Of a stretch of DNA of 64,000 nucleotides, positions 1 to 12,292 are shown piece by piece. Each line of letters opens with the position of its first letter. The stretch's first letter is position 1. The notes below the pieces were generated by a model that had not been told where the DNA came from, ran no database searches, and saw nothing but the letters and a program-made list of their open reading frames with translations. Source of the DNA: Septoria linicola (lineage: Eukaryota > Ascomycota > Dothideomycetes > Mycosphaerellales > Mycosphaerellaceae); NCBI GenBank assembly GCA_024114885.1, contig CP099428.1, forward strand, positions 1,054,001 to 1,118,000, in the 5' to 3' direction. The position numbers and the translations under genes were made by a program.

Positions 1-2358
1 ATATCATGTTTCGCATGAATACAACTGGACGCCTGGAAGCATGTTGGAGCTTGGCTTCCCTTACGGGCCAGATGTATGCAGATCTCGCCGCGAAGGAGTG
101 TGTGGAGCCGGCCAAGAGTGGTTGCCGGAAAGCTTCTTGTTTTTGGAAGACTTCTTTCGCATCTTTGGGCGTATACCTACATCATCTTGCAGAATCATGG
201 CGAAGTAGTGAGCAGTGCCACACCAACGTGCTTGTGGTGATGTCCCGGAACAGTACACCTTTCAGCACGAAAGCACGCGATACAAGCTGAATATGGGAAG
301 CCGAAGAAAGACGTCCTGGTCAGATTTAGTCTCGACTCTCTACGATCGTCTGTGATCGGAAAATTGTCTCAGTGCTGCTCGCACGCTCAAGCTATGGTTC
401 TATCCCCGTCCTGTTCCAAAAGCTCGCGGTTTGCGAAGACTACGAGCCAGGCAGCACAGTCTCCTCTTATGCCATCATGCCTCAAGACAGCGGCCCTTCA
501 GTATCATGGCGTCCGTCCTGCGACACTGTTGCCGCTATTCTACATCTTAGTGCTTTCGTCCCAGAATTGGGAAACGGACATGGGCGCGACGTGGATGGGT
601 TCTGCTTGGGCTGGCCAAGTCTTTGATCAATGCAACACAGTATGAATTCGACTGAAGTCAGTCCACCTACCTCTGGAGACGTATGCGACTTACCACTGAT
701 GTAGTATGATCGCGGCCGCAGCAATGTTTTGTCCAGCCTCGTTGTGAAGTGGGTTCCGTCATGCTGAAGTTTTAATCGAGCTTTGTCCAATTCGATCTTT
801 TCTTGCGCGACGGGCTCACGCAAGACACGCTGCATATCATCATCAAAGGTCGCAACCCAGTCGCGCATCAAGACAGCACTCGACCAAAGACGGCATCGTG
901 CCTGGCAGACGAACAAGCAGCGCGAGCTGCAGGTTCATCATCTGCATGCTGCTCCAACGCCATGCTCGTAGCAGAAGGGTGTATCCATCAAGCTCGTCTC
1001 TTGCAAGCTAACGCTCGGGTCTGCTGTCATGCTCGTCCATCCTCCACGTATCTCCTCGACTCTTCGCACAGCACTCGCTTTGTCGAGGTCTGTCTGCCAG
1101 AAGCGAACCTGCCGCACCACGTATCAAGTACGACAGGATTATGAAAGGCTATGATCGTTTTCGGCCACACAGGAATAGAATATCCACCCATGGTCTGTAT
1201 AGGGTGGTCTCAGGGTATCGGGGCACTTATCAACTTGAAAGAAGAAAGGAAGGAGGATTGCGCCGCAGAAATTTGGAGAGGTGGTCTCGAAATCGTCTGA
1301 GTCAGCACCCGAAGACCGCCTTGGCCCGCGATCCAGTACGAGAGCTCCGTCTTGGTCCAGCAACATCAGCTTTGTATATCCGCCGACGCGCTCAATCCGC
1401 ACGATATGATGTGAGCAATTCAGATGAAAATGACTAGACGAAGGCCGAGGGGCCATTGCTAAAATCTGGCCGGTCGCACATGGTCAGACTTTGGTGACCC
1501 AGACGGCATTCTGTCACGTCCAATTTTGAGTGATGAAAGAGGTCATTCCAGTATTCATTGCTTAGCCCGTTTGGGCAAATACAGATTGCATCGTCTATAC
1601 AGTTCCGCTAACAACTGTGTCCATGATCGTGGCGTTGACAACGGATGGAGCCAACGCCGCATACGAGATGTGTTGTGAGAAGTACAGCAAAGGTCCCGTC
1701 GGAAGCCACAGCCGCGCATCGAAAAGCCCTCAAAACAACTGGAATAAGTCTGCTATCCCTCTACAGCATGCGGAGACTGCCAATCGGAATATCGAGTGCC
1801 GAATATGCAGCTCAAAACAGCATGTGTGTGCGCCAATGACACGGCTCCGCACACGCTGGCAGATCCCACTTTGCCGATGTCAGGACCTTGACTGCAGAAG
1901 ATGCCATCGCAATCAGACCAGACAACAGAACTTCTTGCGACATGAACGTCTTGAGACGATCGAGGACTAGGCTGTTTGCTAGGGCTGATATCAAGGCGAT
2001 GCTTCCAGCAATGATTCCTGTCACAGTAGTGTGGTAGACTGCTTGCAAGTGCTGGGGCCGGAAGCTTGGCTTGCTTATATGGACTGCCTCCTCACAGTCT
2101 AGGCGTGTGGAAGGATCAATACAAGCCTCCAGGCGGCACGGATGCGCGATGCATTGAGATGCCACGCAGGTTGCGATGTCATGATGGTCTCCTCACAATA
2201 AACGTGCGCGCATGGGCATCGAGGCGGCTTGGGCGTGGCGTGCCATCCAGTAAGCTTGCCTTATAAACATGAGAGGAATGCCCGTTTACATGCTGCTCTA
2301 AGATCTCCATCATCCTCCTCACACCTACAAATCAATTAACGATACCACTCCCATCATC
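1..2358. other. Left-edge region with no supportable gene
   Basis: Only short overlapping reading frames on both strands, none with a recognisable domain, signal peptide or splice-compatible continuation. A frame open from the edge to about position 208 on the plus strand could be the tail of a gene outside the window, but I recognise nothing in it. The last 100 bases or so before 2359 are presumably the promoter and 5' leader of the next gene. Confidence 0.4.
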
Positions 2359-3061
2359 ATGCATATCTCTACCCTCCTCCCAGCTTTCGCAGCTCTCGCG
2401 TTGGCGAACAAGGCGCCGGCCTACAAGTCCCAATACACTGTCGCCAACTACGATGATATCACGGTGGTCCCAGCAGTGCCTGCGGCGAACAATCTCGGCA
2501 CCTACAAGGGATTGAAGTACACAGCTTTTGCGACCAACCAAGCTCTTGACGTGACCGGCGTTGCGACCAAGTCGCCCATGAACAACATCGTCAGCGGTGT
2601 GCAGCAGACCGCTCTGGCTGGCGCCGAGGCTGGCTTCGCAATCGCTGGAGATTCAAAGTACTTTGACCTAAAGTCATTGTACTATGGCTGCTCGGTCAAC
2701 ACTGCAGAGGGCGCTGCCGGTCTTCCACAAGCCTGCACAATCAACGTGAGCACGACCCCATTCCGCTTCCGTTGGATCCGACTAACAGACGATCTAGGTG
2801 CGCGGCTACCGCAAGACTACAGACACCAACCCAGTCGCTTCTAAGCAGCTCACCTTCACCCCAAAGCTCACTCAGGTCCTCGCACAGCCAGTCAAGGCCA
2901 CCTTCGGTCGTTCGTTCACTGGCCTTCAGAAGGTGGAGATTGTGCAGATTGAGTCTACATCCGGAGAGGCATTGAACGTCATCGTTCTCGACGACGTTGC
3001 TTACAACCTCTACACTCCTGCTGCAAAGGCACCAAAGGCACCAAAGGGATACGGCTACTAG
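2359..3061 (+). CDS. Small secreted protein, hypothetical (216 aa)
   Basis: Two exons, 2359-2745 and 2798-3061, around a 52-bp GTGAG...CTAG intron (2746-2797) with an ACTAAC branch site at 2781. The phase is clean and the spliced protein is 216 aa. Residues 1 to about 18 (MHISTLLPAFAALALA) form a typical signal peptide, so export is expected. The mature part has only two cysteines, no membrane segment, and a short Lys/Pro/Gly tail ending APKAPKGYGY. I do not recognise the family. A compact secreted protein of this kind could be a cell-surface or host-contact protein, but that is inference from size and signal peptide only. The start is the only ATG giving a signal peptide. The gene model is well supported; the function is unknown. 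Confidence 0.8.
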
Positions 3062-3957
3062 ATTGATGACTGTTTCTCACTCCAGCAGTGGGGTGCAACA
3101 CTTATTCAGCATTGCTAGCGCATCTCGTGCTCGATAGTGGAGACGCGTAACGTGCAAAACGATTGATGTCTTTCATGACGTGAGCATAATAATGAAATCT
3201 TGAGCTTCAAACCAGTCCGCGCTTCCTTTCCTTCTACCGGTGCTTCAGAGGCCTTCACATGGACAACATGATTGCTTTCTTTACTTGCTGGCAACGGCTG
3301 ATCACGATTTCTCAAATCGATCTGATCTATTGTAGAGCTACGTCTTATCACACAAACGCCTGACCACAGCTGTATCTTTCGACCCTGCACTAAGGCGAGT
3401 GGTCTGCTTGATCTTCTCATCGCTTCTCCCAATACGATTATGATCCACTTCGGGAACACCTTATCTCAGTCTTCAAGCTGTTTCGGGCGCCATATTACTC
3501 GTCCCAATCCTCTTCCACCAAGACCAGAGCCTCTCGCTTGCTCAAGGAAATCTCCTTCACCTGGCCCCACGGCCGGTGCCTCGAATCTCGCACGATTTTC
3601 GCCTGTTCACCAAGCACGAACTTGTCCGCATGGTCGATGCCGCGCGGACCGAGCTGTCTGGGCGTATGAACTGGCAACTTGTCAACTCGTTCCACATGAC
3701 AGAGCCTTAGTCTCTCAACAATTTTCTTTCAATTTGAGGCATTTTCATAACACGAGTGATATAAGTTCTATATAATTCGAGCTCTTGATATATATGCTTG
3801 GAAGTTGTAAAGGTTGCACTGCTGCCGTGGTGCGCCGACGATACTTTTTGCAGTATCGTAGCAAACACCCAATAACTGGGAATCGGTCTATACATATCTA
3901 TGGTCTTCTACGCCATAGTGCTCATCATCTTCGTCTCAGCGCCCTCATAATGCTCCA
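3062..3957. other. Intergenic, no supportable gene
   Basis: Between the secreted-protein gene and the 3' end of the RecQ gene. Around 3495-3708 both strands are open and somewhat coding-like, but neither frame shows a known domain or credible splice sites, so no gene is called. Confidence 0.4.
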
Positions 3958-5463
3958 TTACTCGTAGTAATCATTAGCATACGTGCCCGCTTGAGCCTGT
4001 GTGGCTATCCACTCCTCGCTGGACAGTCCTTGATTCTTCTTCTGCGCCAGCAGCTTCTTGTCTTTGTGCCAGTCGCAAGCCCATTGGCATGGTGGGTCCT
4101 CTTTCTCACCAAAGTACTCGGAGATCATCTTGTGCCGACAAGCAGTCACACTTTCGCAGTACTTGATCAAAGCCTGCACACTCTTCGAACGATTTGCCTG
4201 TGCCTTGCGGGCCTGCTCACCCTTGGCACTCTGCTTGCCCATCTCACGTTGCATCATGTAGCCAACACGATCACGATCTTCCCGGCTGTAGTACAGAATG
4301 CAGATAGACGCCTTTCCATCTCTGCCCGCCCGACCAGCTTCCTGGTAGAAGCCCTCGAAAGATTTCGCGATCTGCCAGTGCACCACAAAGCGGACGTTGT
4401 CTTTATCGATGCCCATGCCGAAGGCAGTAGTTGCTACGATCACATCGTAGCCTTCTTTGTTCTTGACCCAGCCATCTAAGTGGTCCTCCTTTTGCTCAAC
4501 GCTCAAGCCGGCATGATAGGCTTTGGCACCTATTCCATCTTGCTCGAGGCGTGCTGCAAGCTCTTCCGTGTCTTTCCGATACCACGTGTAGATAATTCCA
4601 GAGACATTAGTGGCTCGTTCCTTCCGCTGCGCCAGCTCCTGCGAGCGAGCCGCATTATTAGCACGACGCTCATGGGTGGATCGCAGCCAGGCAAGAAAGT
4701 TGTCATATCGGTCGTCATCATCGTTCGTGAAGCGCACTTCGTAGTGCAAGTTCGGCCGACTTGTTGTCATTGCGAAACTTTTCAATTTGGACTGGTCCAA
4801 TGCCAGCGTGTTGATCACATCTTGTCGAACAGTGCTTGGCGCCGTCGCGGTGCAACAGATCATCGGAATGTCAGGGAACTCCTTTTTGAACCAGCTGAGC
4901 TCTTTGAAGCTGGGTCTGAAATCGTGGCCCCATTCTGAGATACAGTGTGCCTCGTCGACAGCGATTCTGGCCAGTTCTTTCTGCTCGTAAACGATCTTTA
5001 AGTGGTTGCGGAAGTGGTCCAGCTGGCAATATTCTGGAGTGACATACAATAAACGTGTGTGAGGATGACCACTCTTGAGATCGTTCAAAATGGCTTGCTT
5101 GGTCGAGCCAGGAGTTGTGCTGTTGATGGTCTCTACCTTGATGTTCGCGGCTCGCAGACCTGCCATTTGATTATGCATCAGGGCGAGGAGTGGCGAAATG
5201 ACTATTGTGATTCCAAAGTCTACGACTGCGGGAAGCTGGAAGCATAAAGACTTGCCGAAGCCTGTGGCTGCTTGTAGAAACACATCGTGGCCTTCGAGCG
5301 CAGCTGTGACCACTTCGCGTTGGACCGGTCTGACCAAGGTCAGATCAGGTCAGGAAGCGTCTCAAGTGCCAGCATACCTGAACGAGTCTCTACCAAATAC
5401 CTTCCGCAGCGTGAAGTCGATATCGACCTTCTGGCCTAGCTTTCTTCCAGGCAAGCCCGGCAT
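3958..5463 (-). CDS. RecQ-family ATP-dependent DNA helicase (485 aa)
   Basis: Unwinds DNA 3'-5' during repair and recombination in the nucleus (family knowledge). Two exons on the minus strand: 5463-5378 and 5329-3958, joined across a 48-bp intron (GTATGC...GTCAG). Exon 1 supplies the N-terminal motif LRKVFGRDSFR, which continues in frame into PVQREVV after splicing, as in other RecQ proteins. Visible motifs: Walker A ATGFGKS at about residues 49-56, DEAH at about 154-157, CTATA (motif III), and arginine-finger motif QEAGRAGRDG at about 358-367. A C-terminal CRHKMISEYFGE...CQWACDWH stretch matches the RQC zinc-binding part. There is no HRDC domain and no long N-terminus, so this is a short RecQ1/RecQ5-like member rather than the large Sgs1/BLM type. 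A charged Arg/Glu-rich insert lies in the second RecA lobe. The reading frame is intact. Confidence 0.93.
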
Positions 5464-7480
5464 GTTGGGTCGTCTAGATCAGCGAGTGGAGTGAGCACAG
5501 TCTTCGTGCAAGAAGAACGCGAGACGGAACGCTTCTCCTTGTTGTATCATGGCTGTTGATGCCAGGCTTCGATGCGTGCAAACACTCGAAGATCTGCGAC
5601 AGTGATGTTGTGGTGTGACAGATGAAGTGCAAGGATGAAGTCAACAAAAGCCGCGGTTCTTGGCGGCGATTTGGACGCGTCGCGTGAGGGAAGAACAAGT
5701 CCCTTTTGCGGTCACCTTCAGCACATCCTGCACATCATGACGGCCTCAAGAGCAGAACATATGTCGATTCATCGCAGAAGCTGCGTGGTACTGCTGACGG
5801 GCACGTTCCGATAACACGTTGTCGCACGTCAGGACTGGAATCAGATTCACGAGGACGCCATCTTGCTATGCAGCAGCTTTTCAACTGCCTCAAGTGTACA
5901 TACCGCTTTCTTCCTGACTACGATTTTCTGGCTGGCCAAATATGGTCGCCCGCCGAACCAGCCTAGCCGAACCATCTGAATGACTTCGGATCTTCGGGCC
6001 AGGCATTATCGTGAGACCGACCTTTCGTTGCGCGATTCCTGCAGGCTCGTCGTATCGGAGCTCCATGATCTTCTTGTTGAACACCGTACCACCTTCGCAC
6101 CATATTCACTCAACAGAGGTCTTGCTATCAGCACTGGACTTGGCGAATAGCATCAAACTCTCTTCCACCAGATCATGGAGCAATGATCGCCGCTTCTTTG
6201 TTCTCGATAGCGATTGCTGTCTAAAATCTGCCTGTAATGCGTCGATATGTGGGAGGAGGTCATTTGTCAGGGCATCTGTTAAGCGGTGAACATGTTCTGG
6301 AAGCTCTGACTTGCGAAACGCTCCGTCATCGAGCAGAAGCACTTGTGCAGCTACTAGTGCACATTCGAGGCACACATCTGCTCTGCCAGCGTCTTCTCTA
6401 GAACTGCCCAAATCGTGCCGAAATTCTCGAAAGAGCTGCGGAGTTTTATGGCGATGCAACTCTTTCCAGCATCAACAACGAATTTTGGGCGCTTGATCGA
6501 CTGGAGCAGGAAGAGCTAGTGAGGTGGGATCGAACTGATAGAAAGGTGTTTCCATATTCGGAGCCGGGCAGATAGTTTAGAGCCAAGGAGGGAAGTGTCG
6601 CCCGACTTTCTGTCTAAGATGTATGCCGGGTCTGCCAGCAGCGGGTAGAGCTTCGTGAGTAGCGCTCTCGCCATCAGATGAGAGTGATTGCAGCTCGGCA
6701 AAGTCAGACTTGAAGCTTACACAGCGTCGTCGACCACACTGATGCGGTGACCATGCCTACTGGGGGAAATTTGTGCTGGGCAAATGGGGAAGAACTGAGG
6801 CGAGAACAAACGAAAACCTGCTTGTGCACAACGCATGCATATGCCAAGCCAACGGCTACCTTCGCTGTGTGGTCATCCAATTCTCACGGCAACGACAGTA
6901 CTACCATCTACACACCAGGCCGCGACCTCTGACACATCGATCACGACTTCTCAGAATGCCGCTGCCGCGCCCAAAAGATCATGCTGGAACAGCCGCACTA
7001 GTCCAACTAGGGGTCCTTCGAGAAGCTTGGGCTTGAGCTTCACTTCACTTCACCTGTGCATAAGCGAGCCATTGTAGCCTACATAAGCAAACACAGATTT
7101 CTGTACAATCACCAATCAGCAGTTGTACTCAGGACTTGGACGAACAACAAAGACCTCTTTGGCTACTCACTCATGAAAATTTCACTACTTGCAAATTGGC
7201 ATGCACGGTCAGCAGATAGTGAGTAGACTCTTTTCTCCGGCTTAAGACTATCTGCATAGCTCTTATAAGCGCGGTAGTATCTTATGCTTGTGATGACGAG
7301 TGACAGGACATTAACTGATACTGAGTCCATTTTTTCGTTTTTTGTTTTTCGATCTTTTTGCCCCGTTTGGCTTTTGCATTTCCATAACGTTGGATGTTTA
7401 CTCGATCCTGGTCCCGATTGGTGCCTTCTCTCATTACTCTCTCTAGCTTAGTTTCAGCTCTCATGCTACTGGAAAGCTTT
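5464..7480. other. Mostly non-coding stretch upstream of recQ
   Basis: Contains the RecQ promoter side and one degenerate frame, listed separately. The rest shows only short overlapping frames. The last part lies downstream of the decayed dioxygenase gene. Confidence 0.4.
5890..6459 (-). pseudogene. Degenerate reading frame, family unknown
   Basis: One minus-strand frame stays open and coding-like from about 6459 to 5890 except for a single TGA at about 6106. Before the stop it reads as an alpha-helical segment (EHVHRLTDALTNDLLPHI and following). After it, a more structured stretch (KKIMELRYDEP, VGLTIMPGPK) continues in the same frame. The TGA could come from a CGA codon by C-to-T change. 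The composition, not homology, is what suggests former coding. I do not recognise a family. An alternative is chance openness, since no start context or splice sites are convincing. Confidence 0.25.
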
Positions 7481-9187
7481 TCAGTCATCGATGACAATCA
7501 CATCTTCAACAGCAGTCGTGCTCTCTGGGCCTTCCTGTTTGGGCTTTCTCTCTTCCCAGCTCGGGACCCTTACAATCAACGCAGCGCTGCTGTATTTCAC
7601 TGATAGCTCCGCCTGATTGCCATACTGCGAGAGATTAAATCGTCAGCAAGTTCTCTTTGTCTATCAGGCATCATGCTTACCGCCAGAAAGACTCTGCTTA
7701 TCTCCTTGTTGCCAGGCTCGTTCAGCCACACGATCTGCCAGTTGATTTGTTTCTGCTCACGACGCTCGCGTTGCTGCTCTGAGTATTTTTCGTACATGTC
7801 TGTGTCAGAGTCATCGTCAGAGTCACCGTCAGAGCCTCTCTCGGTGTCTGTAGCGATCGACTCCAGATCGCTTTCGGCCTTTTAGTACTCGCATATGGAA
7901 CCGCCATGGCCAGGATCCATAGGATACAGTCTATTGACAATCAGCTCCAGGTTCTCATCCAAGTGATCTAGCTCATGCGCCCTGGGTGACCTTGGGAGTG
8001 CCTCCCATGTTGACAGGGACTTGTTGCCGTGCAAATGCTCAAGGTGGGCGCGCAGCTTGCACGCCACAACAGCTTGGTAGATTGCCATATCTGCTCCCTT
8101 GAGCATATGCGGGACAAGTTCATACGACTCCTTGTGCGTGTCTGGGTAGGCATGGACGAGGTGAGTGCCGAGGTATCCTCCCGCTGGCATCACACCAGGA
8201 TTGGTGAGCAAGCGTCGCAAGTGATCCGTCACAGGCAAGGTCTCGGGCTCCAGGCTGAGTGCTCTGCCAGCAAGGAGACCTGTTCCAGCAGCGAGAAAGA
8301 GATTGTATATCAGGGTGACACGATGGCCAGAAGTGACTTCCAGGACTTCGTGTTCGCAGTCACTATAGAAAGCTGCCCACTGCACTGCGGGTTCTTGTGC
8401 GGAGGACTCGCTTGCCCAGTCATGCTCGATATTGTGGCCCTGGTGTCGTACTGCGAGAGCGCCACCTGTAAAGTCAGTCGGCAAGCACACAACCAGACTG
8501 CCGATTTGTGTACTGCTTCTGGGCGTGTAGACCTATACATTGATTGAGGTGAGCGTCCAAGGTTAGGGTAGGGCTAGAATGTTTGAGAAGGCCTTACATG
8601 TGATGTGAACATTCCACTTGGCCCGCTGTACACATTCACTTTGTACAGCTCAGCTCTCAGGCCCCGAAGTCTGCCCGAACTCCCCATGTTGACCATTTTT
8701 GATTTGCCATGATGCACTTTGTCGCGCACGATTGGGGGCAGCAGTAGCTGCGCCACAACATCGATAATTCCAGAGGCATACGCGCAGAAATCGGTTGAGA
8801 ATGCTTCAGCGCCCAAGGCTCCAGCTCGCCTGTAGCTCTCGTCGTAGACGTCTAACCGTCGCGACCGAAAGTGGCAGGCACACAGTCCCGGATAAGCTGC
8901 TGAAATCCGTCTTTTGCGACGGGGTCAACGACCGGGTAGGAGAGCAATCGACCTTGTCTATCGGGGCCCCAGCGTATTGTGACTGGCTTGAGCAGAATCT
9001 TCTGCTGTTTTTGCTTGGCCCCTGTTCTGGGTGACAGCCGACCATCGTGTGCCAAGCTTGGGTTGAGCACGATCGGCAGACGGCCGGCACAAGTGAAGAC
9101 TGCCGTGCGACTCTCCTTTGCACGGCCTGGGACAATTCGCGAAGATGGCTGCTCTGTGGTGATGTCGCAAGTATCTGTCTCTCCTGA
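7481..9187 (-). pseudogene. Decayed 2-oxoglutarate/Fe(II) dioxygenase (prolyl-4-hydroxylase-like)
   Basis: Intact relatives are fungal 2OG-Fe(II) oxygenases. Conserved blocks appear in order on the minus strand: VTIRWGPD and CVPATFGRDG, then SYRRAGALGAEAFSTDFC, then LYKVNVYSGPSGMFTSH, then GSLVVCLPTDFTGGALAVRH and WAAFYSDCEHEVLEVTSGHR, then INWQIVWLNEPGN and YGNQAELSVKYSSAALIV, stop at 7481. Introns at 8533-8597 and 7625-7680 splice cleanly. Defects: (1) a one-base loss at about 8852-8857 between FGRDG and DVYDESY; (2) an in-frame TAA at 7882-7884, avoidable only by a poor 54-nt intron 7848-7901 (GTTCCA...CTACAG, TACTAA branch); (3) the iron-binding HxD motif reads H-V-Y, so the metal-ligand Asp is gone; (4) no start codon in frame at the 5' end. 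The distal His and Arg are still present. Decay rather than a working enzyme is the better reading. Confidence 0.75.
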
Positions 9188-9417
9188 TCAGCATACACAC
9201 CGGCAGCTGCCATGTCTCTTGCTGAGGCTTCGAGCTCAGCAAGCTGGATCTGCTCGGCCTGCTTGGCTTCCGCTTGGGCTTGACGACCTGCTGCGATCAT
9301 GTCGTCCGTAAGGAGGACTCCACCAAGCTCGGGTCGGTGTCGCTGCGGATCATGCTCCCCAATGGGCATGTACATGTCGCAGTCGCATGGTGGCAGGGCT
9401 CGACTTGCTGATGACAT
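9188..9417 (-). pseudogene. Gene fragment with C-x-C...MPIG-x-HDPQ motif
   Basis: A minus-strand frame starting at an ATG at 9417 reads PPCDCDMYMPIGEHDPQRH near its N-terminus, followed by an Ala/Gln/Glu-rich helical stretch. The block closely resembles CRCWEYMPIGQHDPQSH in the complete gene at 13809-14555. It abuts the 5' end of the decayed dioxygenase in another frame. A phase-compatible but weak intron (donor GTCGTC, acceptor ATCAG at about 9186) could join the two, so it might be a lost first exon. More likely it is a remnant of a paralogue. The extent is approximate because the frame drifts into dioxygenase sequence. Confidence 0.35.
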
Positions 9418-12130
9418 TGAATAATGCGTGCTTTGGTGTGGCGAGAAGGTGAACAGCTTAGCTGAGGAACTGTGATCCTCTTCGAAGCTGTGCGGACTTG
9501 AGGCGCTTCATATATGCGCTAATTTGCAGTGTTCATCAGAGATGAACGTTGAGACGTTTGTCTGTCAAAACGAGCTGCGATTGGAGGCTGCCTGATCTAG
9601 AGTAAGTTCTGCGAGCTTTGCGCAACGTGAGCAGGCAAGCACAGCGAAGCACAACAAGCAAGGGATGTTTCGGCTCTTGAAGCACTCGCCAAGACACAAC
9701 ACCGGTCAGAAGTGTTTGTGTGCTCACCAACGTGAAACTCACGATGTGAAACAGAATGCTGCATCATCCGTGATCAACATCAGAGGACTAAAGGCGATAC
9801 TGTGAGCGGAAGACAGGCCAGACTGAGTGTACATCGAACGATGCTGATGATACTAGAAGGGAAATCTATACGCTACACAGAGATGCATCACAGTGAGTCT
9901 GCAGAGTGAGTATGATGCTCACAGTCGTGCTGAGCCGTCTCGACGGCATCGCGACGCTGGACAGTATTGCGAACCCACAGGGCCATCCCAACATCATACC
10001 CGTCGTGCAACGAGTGACTTCTACGCTGTGGTGTGAGAGGAAGGCTGCAGACACTACCCTGACGGCAGTCGCCGAGTACGAGCAAAGGCCGCACCTTCGC
10101 TGCTTCCGCGGTGATATTGTCATGAGGCTGACAGTTCTACGCAGTAGTATCTCATGGCCACAATACGGAAAAACCTGTCCGGTGGTTATTGTCACGGCAC
10201 AGGCTGGAAATACCCTATAAGGAAGCCATCCCGCGGCGCAGCCCATGTGATGTCTTGTGCCTAGTTGCGACCGATGTTGATCCAGTGCTTGGCGATAGAC
10301 ACCCTCCCGCTGAGTGTCAGCAAAAAGACAACGCCGTTTATTGCCGTGCTGAGAGCCTCGTTTGGATCCGCCCCGAGCATTGTGTTCCACCTTGTCCGTA
10401 CGGCTGGATGTTTGAGCGTGCTAGCTCTAGTGGATTCGTCCTCGCGAACGAGTGTGGAACACATGGTGGGCTGGAGTCGCGAGCGCGGCGCTGCACAAGG
10501 CATGCGAGGCGCCGTGCACGATCTCGAGTTGATCGATGTGCAGATGTGGTTGTACAACGGTGGTCGCGGCAAATGCGGCCGCAGATGAAAGAAATCTTTT
10601 CAGTCCAGTGCAGATGAACGCTCAGATGAGGCCCAGATCAGCGACCGACCATGGTGCGTAACGGCTCGTTGGCTGGATATGGCTGGCAATGGGCAGCGTC
10701 CGCCACCTGGTTGAAGGTGTTCATGCACTGCGCGCGCCAATGATAATGCTCATCTGAAGGCTGACTTGCGTGTGGCATCTGAGGTGAGTGCTGGACACCG
10801 TGGTGGGAAGCACAAAGAGCTGTGCGGAAGTCGCGTTCGCTGAGCAAAATCGGTGGCTGACGCGATCACTGCTCGTGATGGCGTTTTCAACGTCTCGGCT
10901 GGTCGACACTCTTTACGGACGGAATCGGGCCGCTGTATGAGCGCTTTCGAAGTCGATGAGAACGATGGACTCCATAGCGGTATGCAATGCCTGCGTTTGT
11001 GGATATTGGCAGGTAATGCCAATTGTGCTCGAGATGAAGCGCTTCGAAGGAACTCTATCGGCCAGGCTCGATGTCCAGGGCCTTGTCGGGCACGCCAATC
11101 AAGCTTCATGCTGCATGGCAAGGCAGGATGCCCTTGTCCAGGTCTCGGCCGTCATCTGCAGACCCTTCGTTGTTGTGCTTTGCTGTCCCAGTGCAAGATC
11201 AGAAATTGAGTCGCAATCGACCGGCGCCGATTGAGGTGCTTGTGCTAGGTCATCCGGAGGATTCATGTGAGTGTCTTAGAGGCAGGACCAGCGTCGGTAG
11301 ATACGTTTGGAGGGTATATTCCCTTCCGAATGCACACGCCGGTCATGCACTGCGGTCACAAAGTCTAATGAACTCTCGCAACGCCCACGTCGAGTCATGC
11401 ATGGTATAGCAGCTGCCCTGTGGAAGGCAGAGCTGAGCTGTGGCAACATACCTGTGTACATCCCACGTCTGCGCGGCTAAAAGCTGTACATACCGCGTGA
11501 AGATGATATGGGAGAACCGGATGGAGGAGGCACTTGCACAGCCATCCACACCAACGTCGGCCTGAAGTGCTGGGCAAAGTTGTTGGTGATAGAGTAGCTG
11601 GAGTACACGATGTGGGCCGTGTCGGAAACTGGTGGAGAGAACGGCGCGAACTCGGGGAGAAGTTGACCATAGCATTCCTGTCACAGCGCGCTGCTCCATG
11701 CGGCGCAACCATGTGAACACTGTGGAATGTACAGGTCGACTGTAAGCAGAAGTAGGCGAAACGGACAGGACGCACATGCAGGAGACTTTGTCTGCTTGAG
11801 TACATCTAAAGCGGGCATATAGCAGCAGAGAGTCGAGCATCATCTTGATGCGTGCTAAGGTTAGACGCAGAAGCGGGTGTCACCTCGGTTTCTCGGAAAC
11901 ACACCCACGCTTGATTCCTCATCATCGGCTCGCCCGCCAATCAGAGCGCAGATCGGACAAAGGGCCGGCAGATGAGCCCTGCACGCTCACTTCTGCTTGT
12001 CTGCGGCTGGCTTGGGTGAAGTCTTGAAGTCTTCCGCGCTGCCCTGCCCCTCCTCTCTTCTCACCACTGCACACCAGGCACATCACATCTCGCCGACACC
12101 ACCTGCACTGTCTTCATACATTGGCCTTTG
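9418..12130. other. 2.7-kb region with no supportable gene
   Basis: Several open frames of 60-170 codons occur on both strands (for example 9866-10390 and 11343-11843 minus), but they overlap each other, lack domains and give no splice-compatible model. The last few hundred bases are pyrimidine-rich and likely form the promoter and leader of the bZIP gene. Confidence 0.4.
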
Positions 12131-12253
12131 ATGGTGTTTGCTATCACTGGCCACGACGACGACAGCCACTCATCATACTCGCCAACAAAGGACCTCTTCT
12201 TGCAAGACACTCGAACCACCCCGACGACAGCCCAATCCTCGATCAGTCAGTGA
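12131..12253 (+). promoter_or_regulatory. Upstream ORF (40 codons) before the bZIP gene
   Basis: An ATG at 12131 opens a 40-codon frame ending at TGA 12251-12253, 39 nt before the bZIP start codon and out of frame with it. If transcribed in the leader it would reduce scanning to the main start, a common control of bZIP stress regulators. The transcription start is not visible, so presence in the mRNA is inference. Confidence 0.4.
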
Positions 12254-12292
12254 CGCACACACACACGACACCACTGCTGCCATCCGCCCGCC

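Noticed and set aside
1..208. Open plus-strand frame at the left edge that might be the end of a gene
   Set aside because: No family recognised and too short to judge.
1139..1456. 105-codon minus-strand frame with a beta-rich look
   Set aside because: No homology recognised, no splice continuation, and the opposite strand is equally open.
3495..3708. Small gene on either strand upstream of recQ
   Set aside because: Both strands look equally coding-like and neither has a domain or convincing start.
7882..8490. A separate 202-codon gene for the dioxygenase core
   Set aside because: It is only one part of a larger broken gene; conserved blocks continue on both sides in other frames or across introns.
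9866..10390. 174-codon minus-strand frame
   Set aside because: No recognisable family, no splice or start support, and overlapping frames on both strands are equally open.
11343..11843. 166-codon minus-strand frame
   Set aside because: No domain, and composition is like surrounding non-coding sequence.
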